A stretch of DNA of 64,000 bases from Bipolaris cookei. Taxonomy: Eukaryota > Ascomycota > Dothideomycetes > Pleosporales > Pleosporaceae. Below are positions 11,779 to 23,317 of the stretch, piece by piece (positions within the stretch are counted from its first letter, which is position 1; every line of letters begins with the position of its first letter). The notes beneath the pieces are model-generated. The model was not told the origin of the DNA and ran no database searches. It saw only the letters and a program-made list of their open reading frames with translations. The DNA lies in contig NRSV01000033.1 in assembly GCA_002286855.1 (NCBI GenBank), positions 1-64,000 of the forward strand, in the 5' to 3' direction. Both the position numbers and the translations under genes were made by a program.

Positions 11779-13437
11779 GATCCGTATTTGTCGAACAACA
11801 GTAACCCAGTCTTGAACCACCTGACCTTTCGGCTTGCCTTCTGAGTCAACCGGTCCAAGGCTGGGATACGCTACTAGACAATTATCGACCTGACCGACCT
11901 GCGATGAGCCGTAATTGCTCAGACCGAAACTTGCGATTGAAGTTTTCTTCCCCCTTCTCCGTAATGATGTGGGAACACTCTCCAGAGAAGGGGTTTGGGC
12001 ACATGTTTTTTGCGTTGATGAAGCTTGCTTCTCCGCTCGCATGTGTCGGTGTTTTGATTTCACATTTTGGTTCTTTTTTCTTTCAATATACCCAGCCAAT
12101 ATGTATTTCTTTGTGTTTGTTTGTCTTGTGTCACTGCTCTCTCTTGCGGGCTGCGCGTTGGATTGATATCCCCTCATCGCGAAGTTTGACAGCGAAGCTC
12201 TGCAGACGACTATCCCTACGTCAAACCTGCACGCAGTCTCCTTGTCTCCTGAGACAGCATCTGCGTTGTCTGCAGATGTCTCTCCATCAAATGATGAGGT
12301 TTGTGCATATCTCCTTGAGTATGTCTGTTCCCGAGGTCCCTTACGCCCGATTCTCTATTCAGACCTCCTACTTTCTATTTCCCTTGGCCAACATTGCTAC
12401 GCCTCGACGCTGCATCACCGCCGCAACGCGCCTTGCCGTGGCTTGCCCGCTTGCCGCGCTGTACAGGTGACCTCTTGGCGTACATGGTGTTGTCGTCCAA
12501 GGACGCAATAGAGTAGCGATGTGTGCTGAATATGATCCGGCAATATGTTGGATATGACTCGCTCATTCGCCACGCCTCTCTCTCTCTCCCATTCAACCCA
12601 CCGGCCCACTTCTGGAATTTGTATGCTTTGCACCCGTTGCTTGCGGCTGTTGTTGGGGGGAGAAGGGGAGAGGTTGATGTGCTGATTGGTAACAAGCGTT
12701 GTGCTTTCCTCCTATTTTCCTTGCTTTCAACGTTTTTTGAGAGGACCGCGTTGAAAGATTGGGTAAATGTGTTGACGTTGAAAGTCGACATTTTTGTGTT
12801 TGTTGTACGGGTGGAAGCATCCTCGTCCCTTTGGATGAAGGGTTGGTTTTTGCGTTCTTTGGAACGCCGCCTGAGTTGATCCTGTGAGGCGCTTGCGCCC
12901 GGGACTTGTTTATGCATGCGTTTTAGGAACGGTGGTGGTGGCGAATGGCCCTTGAATGTGCCTACTCGAGTGGCGTGTCAGTGGGTGTGAAAATGGGGGG
13001 ATGATATAGAATGGCAAATGCTCTCCCTGATCGTGTACTCCAGAGTTTCTGATTGAAATCACTTTACACATAAACACACTCGCTCATGCAGCAACGCCCA
13101 TTCTCATTCTGTTCGCCGCTCTACTGTGCCCATTAATCGGGCAGAGCACCTTAGTTAGATTAGGTAGAATACCAATACAAGTATCTGGTCTTAAAATCGC
13201 CCTTTTGCGGTAATACTTCTAGATGCGATTCAATCAGCTATTGGAGCAGTACCCGGCGTATGGTATGCTCGAGTGATGTGGCTGCACGTGGCTGGACCCT
13301 GGCCAAAGCTCCGTGGCCATGACGATGGACCGCCCAGCTCAGGCACTGCCCATGAAGCTCTCGGTGCGTGCAACAACAGTCGCATAGCAGCGACAACATC
13401 CAGGCCCAATGAATCAGCCCTTGGAATAATAGCCACC
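11779..13437. other. Intergenic, prm1 3' flank to vps39
   Basis: 1.66 kb without a supported gene. T-rich stretches just past 12050 and around 12710 are compatible with 3' processing signals. Open frames on both strands, for example 11904-12470 plus and 12375-12917 minus, overlap one another and show no domain or consistent composition. Confidence 0.5.
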
Positions 13438-16400
13438 ATGCTCTCTGCTTTCACTGCCCGGCCTATTGTCGAGCTTAAACAGCGCGACAAGTCCAAGATC
13501 GAATCGATCCTCGCATATGGTAGAGAGTGCCTCTGTACAGCATTTGGTCCACTTGGCTAACAACGCAAGGCGATCGCGTGCTTGTGGGACTCAACACGGG
13601 TTCCTTGCGTATATACCGTGTAAATGACCAAGCCGAAGACGTCGAAGCCGAGCAACAGCAGAATGGCGACCAGAACGGCCAACCGCAACAGCCCCCGACA
13701 CCCCAGTCCAAGCCCGCAGACCTTCTCCGTGAAGAAGAGAAGTTCTCGCGCCGGCCCATCCAGCAGCTAGCCATCATCAAGGAAGCTAACATCCTCGTCT
13801 CGCTATCGGACAACTATGTCTCGATCCACGACATCCAAACGTATGCGCTGCAGGAGAAGCTGGAAAAGACACGAGGCGCCACTACGTTCGCTGCGGCTAG
13901 CAACATTGTCAAGGATCCATCGACTGGGATTCCGTCGATTGTGAGCCATTTGGCTGTTGCGGTGAAGCGAAAGATTATACTATGGACGTGGCAGGATATG
14001 GAGTTGACGGGCGATGCTGTGGAGATATCACTGATTGCGTCGGTCAAGAGCTTGACGTGGGCTACCGGCACTAAAATTGTCGCTGGCATGGACCCGGGCT
14101 TTGTCATGGTCGATATTGAGACACAGGAGGTGCAAGACATCATCAAGCCAGGTGCACTCGCAGAAAACGGAAGTCAGGGCGGGGCGCGCTTTGGCGCAGT
14201 GTCATCTTCGGGCATGGGATACATGGGCATGGGCAGCTGGGTACCGAAGCCTCTGGCAACACGGCTTGGAGAAGGCGAGATGCTGTTGGCCAAGGATGTC
14301 AACAGCTTGTTTATTGACACGGATGGCAACGCCCTTGACAAGCGGCAGGTGCCCTGGCAAACTGCCCCTGAGACTATTGCCTACTCGTACCCATACATGC
14401 TTACGCTACAGCCGCCTTCAAAGGGAAGTTTGGAAATCAGGAATCCGGATACACTTAGCCTGCTACAACTCATCCCGCTGCCCAATGCCAACTTCCTCCA
14501 TGTACCCCAACCCAACATTAGTCTGGCCCATGCGGGTAAAGGCTTCTTGGTCGCCAGCGATCGATGTATATGGCGGATGGGAGCACAGAGCTATGAGACG
14601 CAGATTGATGAACTGGTCGCTAATGGACGTTATGATGAGGCGTTGAGTCTCCTCAATATGCTCGAAGACACTCTGCTTCTGGACAAAGAAGAAAGAATAC
14701 GTGAAATTCAGATACTCAAAGCACAAGCATTGTTTGATCTGAAGAAGTATCGCGAGGCAATGGAGCTCTTCATTGACGCAAAAGCGCCGCCCGAGCGCGT
14801 CATTGCCCTGTATCCAAGATCGATTGCTGGAAACTTGGCGCCGGAGGAGAGTGCCAAGGGCGATGGAAGCGTTACAGAGGAGGAAGAAACAAACGGAGAG
14901 AAGCCTACAGAGGAATCTGAAGAAACGACGGCTCCTGCATCAGCAACGATTGGGCGATCGATGATGGGCCGATTTGGTGTTGGTGGGCATAAGAAGGTCG
15001 ACTCAGACACTGCCTCTATCCGGGCTGGTGTTGTCAAAGACGAGGCAGTAGCAGAGAAGGGCAGTATCAAGAAGAGGACAACGGATCCAGCCCAGCCCGA
15101 CAAAGCAGTGACGGAGAAGGAGTTCAAAGACTCTGTGCGTGCGTTACAGTCATTCCTCACGCAATGTCGCGTGCAGATTAAGCGCTACATTGACACAGAG
15201 GGGAACTTGAAAGAACCCTTGCCTACGCCTAGCGGCAGCCAGTTAGAGGCTGAGAAGCCACCTTTTCACATTTTCATCGAAGAGACTTCATTGCAGGGCC
15301 CTGTAGACTGGAAGGCCAAACTGCTCGAAGTGGCGCAGCTGGTGGACACGACACTGTTCCGGGCGTACATGATTGCGAATCCCAGTGTAGCAGGCTCGCT
15401 ATTCCGTCTACCTAACTTTTGCGAGCCGGACGTTGTCCAGGAGAAGCTGTATGAGACGGGTCGATACGCAGATTTGATTGACTTTTTGCATGGCAAGAAG
15501 CTGCATCGACAGGCACTGGAATTGCTGGAGAAGTTTGGCAAGAACGAGGCAGACGAGGAGGTTTCGTCTGCGCTGCAAGGACCGCAGCGTACGGTGGGCT
15601 ATCTACAGGCGTTGCCGCCAGAGCTAATTGATCTCATTCTCGAGTATGCCGAATGGCCGCTGCGGGTGAATCCCGAGCTCGGGATGGAGGTGTTCCTTGC
15701 AGACACGGAAAACGCGGAGACGCTGCCAAGGGACCAGGTCCTTGAGTTCTTGCAAAAGATTGATCTTAAGCTGGCGGTTAGGTACCTAGAGCATATTATT
15801 GAAGAGCTCAACGACCTCAATGTCGACTTTCACCAGCGGCTGGTTGATTTGCTGCTGGAAAGACTGAAGAGTGGGGATTTTGCCAACGAGGAGGAAAAGG
15901 CGGATTGGAGGGAGAGACTGCAGACGTTTTTGAAGAAGGGCAATGCACAGTACAACCGGTATCGTGTGTTTCAGCAGCTTCCGGCTAACGGTATGTACTG
16001 TGGTTGGAAAATTGATTTGGATTGCACAGAGACTGACAGCGACTATCAGATGCGGATTACTATGAAGCACGCGCGATTGTGTTGAGCAAGATGGGATCGC
16101 ACAAGCAAGCATTGGCAATCTATGTGTTCCAACTGAAGGACTACAAGAAAGCCGAGGAGTAAGTCTAGACGTGGAACTTGTAATGGTTACAAAAAGTTAA
16201 CATGTTGTAGATACTGCAACCAAGTCTACACAGCACCGCCATCGTCTCTCCCACCCAACCGATCACCGCAAATCGGATCACCGCAGATCGGGTCAAACAT
16301 TCAAGGGACGATTGAAGACACTGAGTTGTCAATCTATCACGTGCTCCTATCCCTGTATCTTTCGCCGCCACCTCCGCACCAACCCAACTGGCCTCCTGCG

Positions 16401-16814
16401 CTCGAACTGCTTTCCAAGCACGGCGCACGACTGCCGGCAGCAACAACACTGGACTTGATACCGCCTAGCCTGCCCGTCAAGGATCTGGAGTCATATTTCT
16501 TTGGTCGGATCCGCAATGCAAACTCGCTTCTCAACGAAGAACGCATTGTTTCGCGGCTGCGAGGGGTAGAAAAGGTGGCAGTCGAAGCAGCGATGCTACT
16601 TGGAAATGAAAATAAGACGGACCAGTATGGACGCAAGGTGCCGGGTGGACTAAATAGACGAGTGGTGATTGACGAGGACCGGCATTGTGCCGTCTGCCAC
16701 AAGCGGTTTGGCGGGAGTGCGATTCGCGTGTTCCCAGACAACAGCGTGGTGCACAGCGGGTGCATGCGGGGCAGCGTAGGCAAGAGGACGACTGGGGCAC
16801 TGGGATGGCGTTGA
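13438..16814 (+). CDS. vps39: Vacuolar protein sorting protein Vps39/Vam6 (HOPS subunit)
   Basis: Vps39/Vam6 is a HOPS tethering subunit acting at late endosome and vacuole fusion through Ypt7/Rab7. Four exons fit: 13438-13519, 13570-15990, 16050-16158 and 16211-16814, giving 1071 residues, close to yeast Vam6 (1049). The first intron is 50 bp and joins the start MLSAFTARPIVELKQRDKSK to AYGDRVLVGLNTGSLRIYRV, the beginning of the citron-homology (CNH) beta-propeller. The second intron restores LPANDADYYEARAIVLSKMG and the third KAEEYCNQVY, all in the clathrin-heavy-chain-like helical region. The C-terminus carries a cysteine-rich finger (CAVCHKRF then HSGC, about 1029-1056) typical of Vps39. 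Unspliced, the main frame would end wrongly at 16085. An acidic, Thr/Ser-rich insert sits near 445-520. The gene ends 72 bp from the convergent gon7. Confidence 0.95.
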
Positions 16815-16886
16815 TGGCGGGCGGAGGGCCTGTATGGATATATACCCATGAATCGAATAGCAATTGTCTTGTGTGTGCGTGCGCGC

Positions 16887-17138
16887 TTAGTCGTCGTCGA
16901 CCACCTCCTCGCCATACGTCTCCTCGTCCTTGGCATCGTCGGTAGCCTTGTCGTCTTCCATTTTCTGGGTGAGGAAGTCGTTGAGGTCTTTTTGCATGCT
17001 TTTCAGGGCGGATGCGAGCGCGGCTAGGTAGGCGACGCGGTCGGCAGTCGAGCGCGGTGAAGCTAGGACGGGGAGGTCGGAAGAAAAGGACTGGGAAGGG
17101 GATGTGGGAGAGGCGTAGGTTGCTGTTAGGGCGGTCAT
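16887..17138 (-). CDS. gon7: EKC/KEOPS complex subunit Gon7
   Basis: Small 83-residue protein starting at the ATG at 17138 (MTALTATYASPTSPSQ). Gon7 is the fungal accessory subunit of KEOPS/EKC, which makes the t6A modification at position 37 of ANN-decoding tRNAs and has been linked to telomere upkeep. Family features seen here are the N-terminal TATY-SP-P block, the helical segment TADRVAYLAALASALKSMQK, the NDFLTQKMEDDK motif and the acidic tail ending YGEEVVDDD. The frame stays open upstream of 17138, but that part is low-complexity Pro/Ser coding of leader DNA. The gene is convergent with vps39 and divergent from the HbrB gene. The small size makes it easy to miss, but the motif order is distinctive. 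Confidence 0.88.
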   Translation of the reverse strand: MTALTATYASPTSPSQSFSSDLPVLASPRSTADRVAYLAALASALKSMQKDLNDFLTQKMEDDKATDDAKDEETYGEEVVDDD

Positions 17139-17546
17139 ATTTGATGTTGGGGGGGAGGGATATGTAGGAGGCGGAGGTGGTGGTGGTGAAGGAGGAGACG
17201 AAGAATGACACGGCCAAGGGTGGGGCGTGTGCGTGAATGGAGGGCTAGCGGGCCATGGAACAACAGGAGTGTGAATCGACGTCGACTTGTCTGCTAACTC
17301 ACCCACTTGCTTTCCCGTTCCCTCGATGCTGCTGGCACACGGCACCGCCTGCATCTGCTACGCTCCCCGTCCCCATGCCGGCCATGCGAGCGCTGGAATA
17401 GGAGCCCCGATTGCCAGGCGCCCTCCCTCGACATCGATCCGTATAGCATCCACACCATACGCCGTTGCCGTTACCTAACCCTCCCTGCAAGCCGCAGCAG
17501 CCACAGGGTCGCAAAAGCAACCCGCCCGCTACCATCGCCGCCCGCC
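17139..17546. promoter_or_regulatory. Shared divergent promoter region of gon7 and hbrB
   Basis: The 408 bp between the two divergent start codons must hold both upstream regions. It is strongly strand-biased: CT-rich on the side reading into hbrB and containing a (CCT/CCA)n-like tract near 17160-17200 on the gon7 side. No specific factor site can be assigned by eye. Confidence 0.5.
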
Positions 17547-20099
17547 ATGCCCTCGTCCTCTCCCCCGCCAGCAACGCCCATTGTCCGCCGCCCCGTCTCT
17601 CTCGACGAATCCGACTCGGACGGCCCCTACGCGACCCAGCAGCAGCAGCAACGACGCGCTCCCCTGCCCGCCTCAGTCCTTTCGCCCTCGTCGCTCAAGT
17701 CGCCGACATCTACAATAGAGCCGCGCACTGCTAGCCAGCTCCCTACGCACAACTATTCACGTCCCGCCATTACGCGCGATGCCGCCCCGAGCCAGCCTCA
17801 CGCTGCCAGCGCGCACCTAGGCCACCGGCCACGCCAGCGGTCCCAGGGCTACTTCGAGCCCAGCCTGAGCTCCATGAAGGAGAGCCCAGTGCGCGAGAGG
17901 GATGCCGCCATGGCCCCGCAGAGCCAGCTCACTGCCTCGCAGATCGCTGCCCAGGCCGCATACGCCCAGAACCCCCAGCATTACCGCAAGCGCTCCACCA
18001 CCATCCCCGCCTCGTCAGACGCCGCGCCTACTGAACGCCCTCAGCCTCAGAGTCCCCCGGCCGCCCCTGCCCAGGGCATGACCTTCCGCACCAATGGCGT
18101 CACCTATCCAAACCCTGTCGCCGCAAGTAGAATGACAGCCACCACGGCCGCGAATGCTGCCTTTCCACGAAGCCCATTAAACTCACCCGGTGTCGAGGGC
18201 TCTCAGGCCCAAGCCCAGGCCCAGGCCCAGGCCCATGCTTCGCCCAAGCCCGCGTCGACGCCAGAGGTGTCCTCTTTGCAGAAGCCAAAGGAAGGCAAGA
18301 GCAAGATGAAGCTGTTTTCCTCCAAGCCCAAGAACATCAAGGTCGACAATCGCGGAGAGAGCAAGCACCAGGCCCTGCCCTCGCCTGGCAAGATTGGCAT
18401 TGGCATCCACAGCTCCCAGGCCCTGAACCGCATGATGATGGCCGGCTCGACGACGAGCCTGATCGACTCGACCACAACTAGTGCCAATGCTTCGCTCTAC
18501 TCCTCGGCCAACGCGTCCACGTCGACTCTTGTCCCCCCGCGAAACGACTCCTTGCCCGAACGAAAAGAGGAAAAGCATAAGCACCATTTCTTGTCGCGGC
18601 AAAAACATAAGCTGAAAGATGGAGACAGCTTTGCTCTTCCGCTCTCGTCAGCCAGCAGCAATTCCAAGCCCACTAACCCAAGTGCGCCCGAACCCCTGTA
18701 TTCATTTGCAGCGCCCTCGTCGCCAGGACACTCGAGTACATTTGCGAGTTCGGTCACGGGCTTGGACCTAAGGCACGGCGGGCGTCACTTGCGACGAGCA
18801 AAGAAGGAAGAAAAAGCGGCAGCATTTTTAGATGCGCAGTTGGAGCCGCCGCATAGAGAACGCAACCAGTCTTTCAGCATAGAAAGATCCGAGTGGCCAT
18901 TGCTAGCAGGCACCATAACGACGACATCAAATCTCTCTACCCCTGGACAGGCCATATCGCATACATCAGAAATGTCTCATTTGGGGAGCTCATTTGGTAT
19001 ACAAGGTCTGTCGCCGGACGATGCGTGGCCGTTGCTGAAAGCAAGAGTGTTATTGATATTTGAAGGCGAAGACCCGCGGCCTCCTGTTGAGGATTTCAAC
19101 GCTTTAGTTACTGTTCACATTAAGCGTTGTATCCACAAGCGCTCTCCCATTATTCTTATCGAAGATCTTAATGAGCTTCTTCAAACCGGCTTTGGCTCAT
19201 TGGATCAAACCCTGCGACACGTTCCTGACGATAGGTTGATCCCGCATCTCGTCGAGATGTGGCTTGTTGTATTCACCACTATACTGCCTTTTCTCCAGGC
19301 TGTTTTTCTCCCATTGGACATGGAGTTTAGAGGCTCTGGCATCATGACATCGGCCCAAGCGGCCGAATTCTGGGGTGTCATGCTCCCTGACGAAATGAAC
19401 ACCAAGAGCCCAAATCACAAAAATATACCCATACTCGGCGAACTCGAAGTCCGCCGCATGACCCTTCTCATGTTCCGTGATATCGTCATCTTACCGCGGT
19501 ATGAAGCACTCATGGCAATCTTTTCACGACTCTCGCTGGAAAACCTAAACGCAGGTCTCGAGTCGCCTTCACCTATACCCCACGATACCCGTCCTGGCAC
19601 CGCCGGAAGCGCAAACGATGCACAGCTCAGCAGTCTAAACTCTACTAGTCAAAGTAGCGGAGGCTACCTCGAATCAACCACAAGCATCACTTCCTCGACC
19701 TTTGCCAGCACCCGCTCCCGCGCAACCTCCAATACATCCGCCGGCTCCTTTTCCTCAAACCCATCACAACATCCTCCCACAGTCGCCCACTTGTATCCCC
19801 CGCCTACCCCGCAAACCCAGCATATGCCCCCAGCAGCGCTCCGCCAACAGCCCATGGACAGTACCAAAGTTACCGAGACAGTGGGCCGCATGCTACAATG
19901 CGTCTCTGTGCTCGTCAGTCTGCAGAGTAGCGACGATGCGCAGGAAAAGATTGGGAGACTGAACAAAGAACTAAAGTACAATTGGTTAGGTAGGGGTCGT
20001 ACGGGACGACAGAGACAAGGGTTTGTGGGGCCGAGGAGTAGAGGTGGGGGGTTGAATTTGGCGGCTGGGGGTGTTAGTGTTCCCGGTGTTGGTGCTTGA
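17547..20099 (+). CDS. hbrB: HbrB-domain protein, Bit61-like TORC2 subunit
   Basis: An 850-residue protein from the ATG at 17547 (MPSSSPPPATPIVRR). The frame continues 80 codons further upstream but without protein-like composition. The HbrB-like domain lies at about 490-668: it starts DDAWPLLKARVLLIFEGED, continues VHIKRCIHKRSPIILIEDLNELL and ends LPRYEALMAIFSRLSLENLN. This family includes Aspergillus hbrB (hyperbranching), yeast Bit61/Bit2 and animal PRR5/Protor, all subunits of TOR complex 2, which controls polarised growth and actin through AGC kinases. The N-terminal 490 residues look disordered (Ser/Pro/Gln-rich), with a Gln run near 32-36 and an (AQ)n repeat near 220-231 encoded by caggcc units. 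A Ser/Thr-rich linker follows the domain, then a short conserved tail. No intron is required. Confidence 0.9.
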   Translation: MPSSSPPPATPIVRRPVSLDESDSDGPYATQQQQQRRAPLPASVLSPSSLKSPTSTIEPRTASQLPTHNYSRPAITRDAAPSQPHAASAHLGHRPRQRSQGYFEPSLSSMKESPVRERDAAMAPQSQLTASQIAAQAAYAQNPQHYRKRSTTIPASSDAAPTERPQPQSPPAAPAQGMTFRTNGVTYPNPVAASRMTATTAANAAFPRSPLNSPGVEGSQAQAQAQAQAHASPKPASTPEVSSLQKPKEGKSKMKLFSSKPKNIKVDNRGESKHQALPSPGKIGIGIHSSQALNRMMMAGSTTSLIDSTTTSANASLYSSANASTSTLVPPRNDSLPERKEEKHKHHFLSRQKHKLKDGDSFALPLSSASSNSKPTNPSAPEPLYSFAAPSSPGHSSTFASSVTGLDLRHGGRHLRRAKKEEKAAAFLDAQLEPPHRERNQSFSIERSEWPLLAGTITTTSNLSTPGQAISHTSEMSHLGSSFGIQGLSPDDAWPLLKARVLLIFEGEDPRPPVEDFNALVTVHIKRCIHKRSPIILIEDLNELLQTGFGSLDQTLRHVPDDRLIPHLVEMWLVVFTTILPFLQAVFLPLDMEFRGSGIMTSAQAAEFWGVMLPDEMNTKSPNHKNIPILGELEVRRMTLLMFRDIVILPRYEALMAIFSRLSLENLNAGLESPSPIPHDTRPGTAGSANDAQLSSLNSTSQSSGGYLESTTSITSSTFASTRSRATSNTSAGSFSSNPSQHPPTVAHLYPPPTPQTQHMPPAALRQQPMDSTKVTETVGRMLQCVSVLVSLQSSDDAQEKIGRLNKELKYNWLGRGRTGRQRQGFVGPRSRGGGLNLAAGGVSVPGVGA

Positions 20100-20252
20100 T
20101 TTGTTTTCTTTTCTTCTTCTTTTTTGTTGTTTTGTGGTGATAGAAGGGGGAATGTGGGTAGATTCTGGTAGCGGTTGTTTTCTTTTTTTTTCTTTACTTA
20201 ACGCTTCCGCGACTTGGGAGTATTGTATGTGTGCATGAATAAGGGGCAGCAA

Positions 20253-20309
20253 CCATGTTCTTCTTCTTCTTCTTCTTCTTCTTCTTCTTCTTCTTCTTCT
20301 TCTTCTTCA
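20253..20309. repeat. (TTC)n microsatellite
   Basis: About 19 consecutive ttc/tct units in the 3' flank between hbrB and the convergent cupin gene, followed by more pyrimidine tracts (20340-20376). It is likely to vary in length between isolates. Confidence 0.95.
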
Positions 20310-20452
20310 GTTTGTCTTGTTCCTTTCTCATTCCAACCTTTTTCTTTTTTTTCTCCCTCCTCCTCCTCCTCCTCAGCGAGTCAAATAACTTAGATGTTTA
20401 GGATATCCCACTTCTCTGCCTCTCAATCATGCAATCAAACCACTCATTCCTC

Positions 20453-21014
20453 TTATAACTTTGCCCTCCCACCCCCCTCCTGCCTCCCTTTCAACCCCTC
20501 ATGCTCCACCCTCACCCCCCTCGTAACAACATAAAACGCCATCCCCGCACTCCGCGTCGAAAACTCGACTTTCGACCCCACGTGGAAAAACGCAAAGTCC
20601 CCCGCGACAAGATGATGCGTGATCCCCGTTGCACAGTCCAGCACGTCAATCTGCCCGCTAAGCACGTATTTGGATTCTTCAAACGTGTAGCTGGCGGGTT
20701 TGGCGGGGCCTGAAGTGATTTTGTAGAAGCCTGAGGTTAGGGTGGTGGGAGTTGTAGTGGTTTGGGTGCGGGTGCTGCGTGCGTTAGTTTGGTGGTTTGT
20801 GGGGGGTTTGGAGGGTTGGGGGAAAGAAGAGAGGGATGTATACGTGTGGAAATCCGCGACGGTGGCATTGTCGCCTTCGGGTAGGGCGATGAATTCGTGG
20901 CCTGCGCCTTTGATTATGGTGAGGGGGACGAGGGGGTCGGACACTGGGCGGGAGAGAGAGAGAGAGTTAGTCGGGAGGGTTCTTGGATACACGTGATATA
21001 GATATTAACTCACT
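20453..21014 (-). CDS. EutQ-like cupin protein, start codon split by an intron
   Basis: Small beta-barrel (RmlC-like cupin) protein resembling fungal EutQ-type cupins; substrate unknown. The conserved block is ESKYVLSGQIDVLDCATGIT, then HHLVAGDFAFFHVGSKVEFS and AFYVVTRGVRVEHE. Two introns are proposed. One is 20775-20843 (69 bp, gtatac..gcag); it removes a stretch otherwise rich in Pro/Asn/Thr and keeps frame. The other is 20944-21013 (70 bp, gtgagt..cccag). Splicing it joins A at 21014 to TG at 20943-20942 and creates the start of MSDPLVPLTIIKGAGHEFIA. The resulting 140 residues match the usual length of the family. Without that splice the frame is open to 20992 as a less plausible MYPRTLPTNSLSLSR leader. 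An in-frame ATG further into exon 1 (MLLLFSRIQSLNFKEF) is a third option. Confidence 0.75.
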
Positions 21015-21484
21015 CTTGATTATGAATTCTTTGAAATTGAGAGATTGGATTCTAGAGAAAAGTAGTAGCATGTACTTTGTTATAAGAGCAAAGCATAGTC
21101 CTAGCGATGGTACATAAGTATCCTTCCCCCCCCCCCCACTCGCAATGCATGCAATAGTTGCCCTAATCGGGTAAGTCGTGCCTGACTTCCCAAGACAGGT
21201 TAGTAAGTCCTCACGCAATACAACATCCACCTTAACCGACTACATGGCATACACGAGCCGAGTCAGTCGCATTCGCAAAGGAAAAAAACAAACAAACAAA
21301 CAGATGAGCGGGTACACGCGGCGCGACTACTATCAAAGTTTAATCATTGTCGCAGCAAATCTATATTTCTAACTTACCATACTTACACAGCCTTCCATGC
21401 AAATACGTTCCATCTCATGCTAGTAGTAATAGTAAGTTAGTGCATCTCAAACATCCAACGCCATCAACGTCAACCCAAGCACAC
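21015..21484. other. Intergenic between the cupin gene and the Ser-rich gene
   Basis: The 5' side of the cupin gene, including its leader, and the 3' flank of the next gene. It contains a C10 run (21129-21138) and an (AAAC)n patch (21286-21302). No gene was seen. Confidence 0.6.
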
Positions 21485-22567
21485 CTAATCAATCTCTATC
21501 CGCTTCCTCAACAGCGGCACAGACGGCATCTTGCTCAGCCTCTTTGCTCCACTCTTCTTTGCATCCGCCGCTTCATGCAGCACCTCGCCCTTGCCAGACT
21601 TGTGCGGCGCAAGGAAATTATCAAACGTTATTTCTGGGTTTGGCCGGAACTGGACTTCTTGTGCTAGGGGGCTGCGCATGCGGGTTGAGGAGTCGGATAG
21701 TGGGCCGGAGGAGAGTGCGAGGGGGTATATGCGACGGTGGCTGCTTGTGGAAGGTCGATGCGCGGGGCGGTACGAAAAGTAGTCACTGCTGCTGCTGTTT
21801 GGACGGGGATGTCGTGGTGAGTGCTCGGTTGCGTTACTATCGAGTGCAAGTGATGGGGTTGAAGGACTCCTCGAAGACGATGGCAGGAGACCGACTGGCG
21901 ATGAGCTAGTAGAACGGTGGGCATGAGTTGACTGCGTGCAGGTAGACTTATGGTGATTCTTGCCATTGTCAGTTGTAATCTTCATACGCGCTACGCGAAA
22001 CATTCCACGCACCTTGTCTAGCGCCTTGTCTTTCACTTTTGCTTTCGCCATCACGCGCTGACTGTATTGTTTGCCGTGCTCTATATCTGCAAGTGCATTC
22101 ATCTTCTCGACTTTGGGCATTACATAGGGTATGAGGTTCCTGCGAGACTCGTGATGGCGGACCAAATCCCTGTCTGTCCATTCCTTAAGGTTGTGGTTCT
22201 TCTTGCCATGAGTAAGGGCCTGCCTATCCTCCTTCGACAGGGCAGTAGCGTAGTAGCGCGGCAGCGTGTGCAAGCAGTCCATGAGAAACGCCATGAATGG
22301 CTCTCGGGATCCGTGGGATTGTAGTCTAGCAAAAGGTTGATGTTTGCCGTTGTTTGTACAAGAGTTCACAGTGCTGTTAGCCCCGAGTGAGATCAACGAG
22401 TGAGCATCGAGTTTTGCAAACGAGGCTAGTGAGCCATCACACTCTCGTGAAGTCATGGTAAGACTAGAGGAGGAAGTGACGTCTGAGGTGCCTGGTGTTT
22501 GCAGCCAACCCTCGACTCGACAACCTTTACTACCCATCCGCTCCAATGCACCCAGTAAGATAGACAT
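21485..22567 (-). CDS. Hypothetical Ser-rich protein
   Basis: A 360-residue frame from the ATG at 22567. I do not recognise the family. A moderately ordered core lies at about 85-205: SREPFMAFLMDCLHTLPRYY, then KKNHNLKEWTDRDLVRHHES, a PKVEKMNALADIEHGKQYSQ block and a lysine-rich helix. The C-terminal third is Ser/Pro/Arg-rich and probably disordered, ending KMPSVPLLRKRIEID. There is no signal peptide, membrane segment or Cys cluster. The ordered core in a long frame supports a real gene. Its N-terminal 80 residues look less protein-like, so an intron or later start is possible. Confidence 0.7.
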   Translation of the reverse strand: MSILLGALERMGSKGCRVEGWLQTPGTSDVTSSSSLTMTSRECDGSLASFAKLDAHSLISLGANSTVNSCTNNGKHQPFARLQSHGSREPFMAFLMDCLHTLPRYYATALSKEDRQALTHGKKNHNLKEWTDRDLVRHHESRRNLIPYVMPKVEKMNALADIEHGKQYSQRVMAKAKVKDKALDKVRGMFRVARMKITTDNGKNHHKSTCTQSTHAHRSTSSSPVGLLPSSSRSPSTPSLALDSNATEHSPRHPRPNSSSSDYFSYRPAHRPSTSSHRRIYPLALSSGPLSDSSTRMRSPLAQEVQFRPNPEITFDNFLAPHKSGKGEVLHEAADAKKSGAKRLSKMPSVPLLRKRIEID

Positions 22568-23317
22568 TACATGTGACTACCGTTACGGAATCAATGAGGG
22601 TATTTCCGCAACTTGCATGTGCAGAAAAAATGAAACTTGCATTTTATAGACCTAAGTAGTCACTCCGTAAACTGAAATGCCTGCACAATGTCTGTACACT
22701 GACTGCAACATAAAAAGTGATATTACTTTGAGCGTACACAGTATCTATTCTAGATGCTTTCCATAAGCACTAGCAGTGCCATCTATGCATTACACGTTCC
22801 TCCGTTACAGTAGTGCCTCACCGCTTTTGGTGAAAAGTGATGCCAAGCGCGGTGATGAACCGCAGCTACCCCACAATGAACTAAGGACCAACTAACTACT
22901 CTTACATCTCGAACAAATGAAAAAAAGGATTGCTTGACTTGGAAGTCGTCTTCCTGTCCAGAACCCCGGGTGATTTAATGCAAATCTCTTCTAGCAATGT
23001 TTCTTTCGTAGCATTCTCATCGTCTTCCTCATCATTCTATATACTCTCGAGGCAAAAAATTGAGTGCAGCGATTGATCTTTACTCTCAAATGACAGATAC
23101 AATCTTGTTGTCGTACTAGACAATAGCCATTGTCTTCTCTTGGTGCGTATACAAATGGTCGGGTGCAGTAAAGTCTTCATGAGGACTCTGCAGATCCGAG
23201 TTGGGAGGAGGGGGCCATATTCCCAAGGGAGAGGCATGGATTTTAATCCAAAAGGCACTGACGATCGAATCGTATGATACAATAAGGGTATATTATTATC
23301 GCAGTCCGCGTGTGTGT
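22568..23317. other. Intergenic, 3' of the carboxylesterase gene
   Basis: 750 bp, fairly AT-rich, without a supported gene. It serves as the upstream region of the Ser-rich gene and the 3' flank of the esterase gene, both on the minus strand. Confidence 0.6.

Noticed and set aside
20255..20309. Possible CRISPR-like or regulatory repeat array
   Set aside because: It is a plain TTC microsatellite without spacers.
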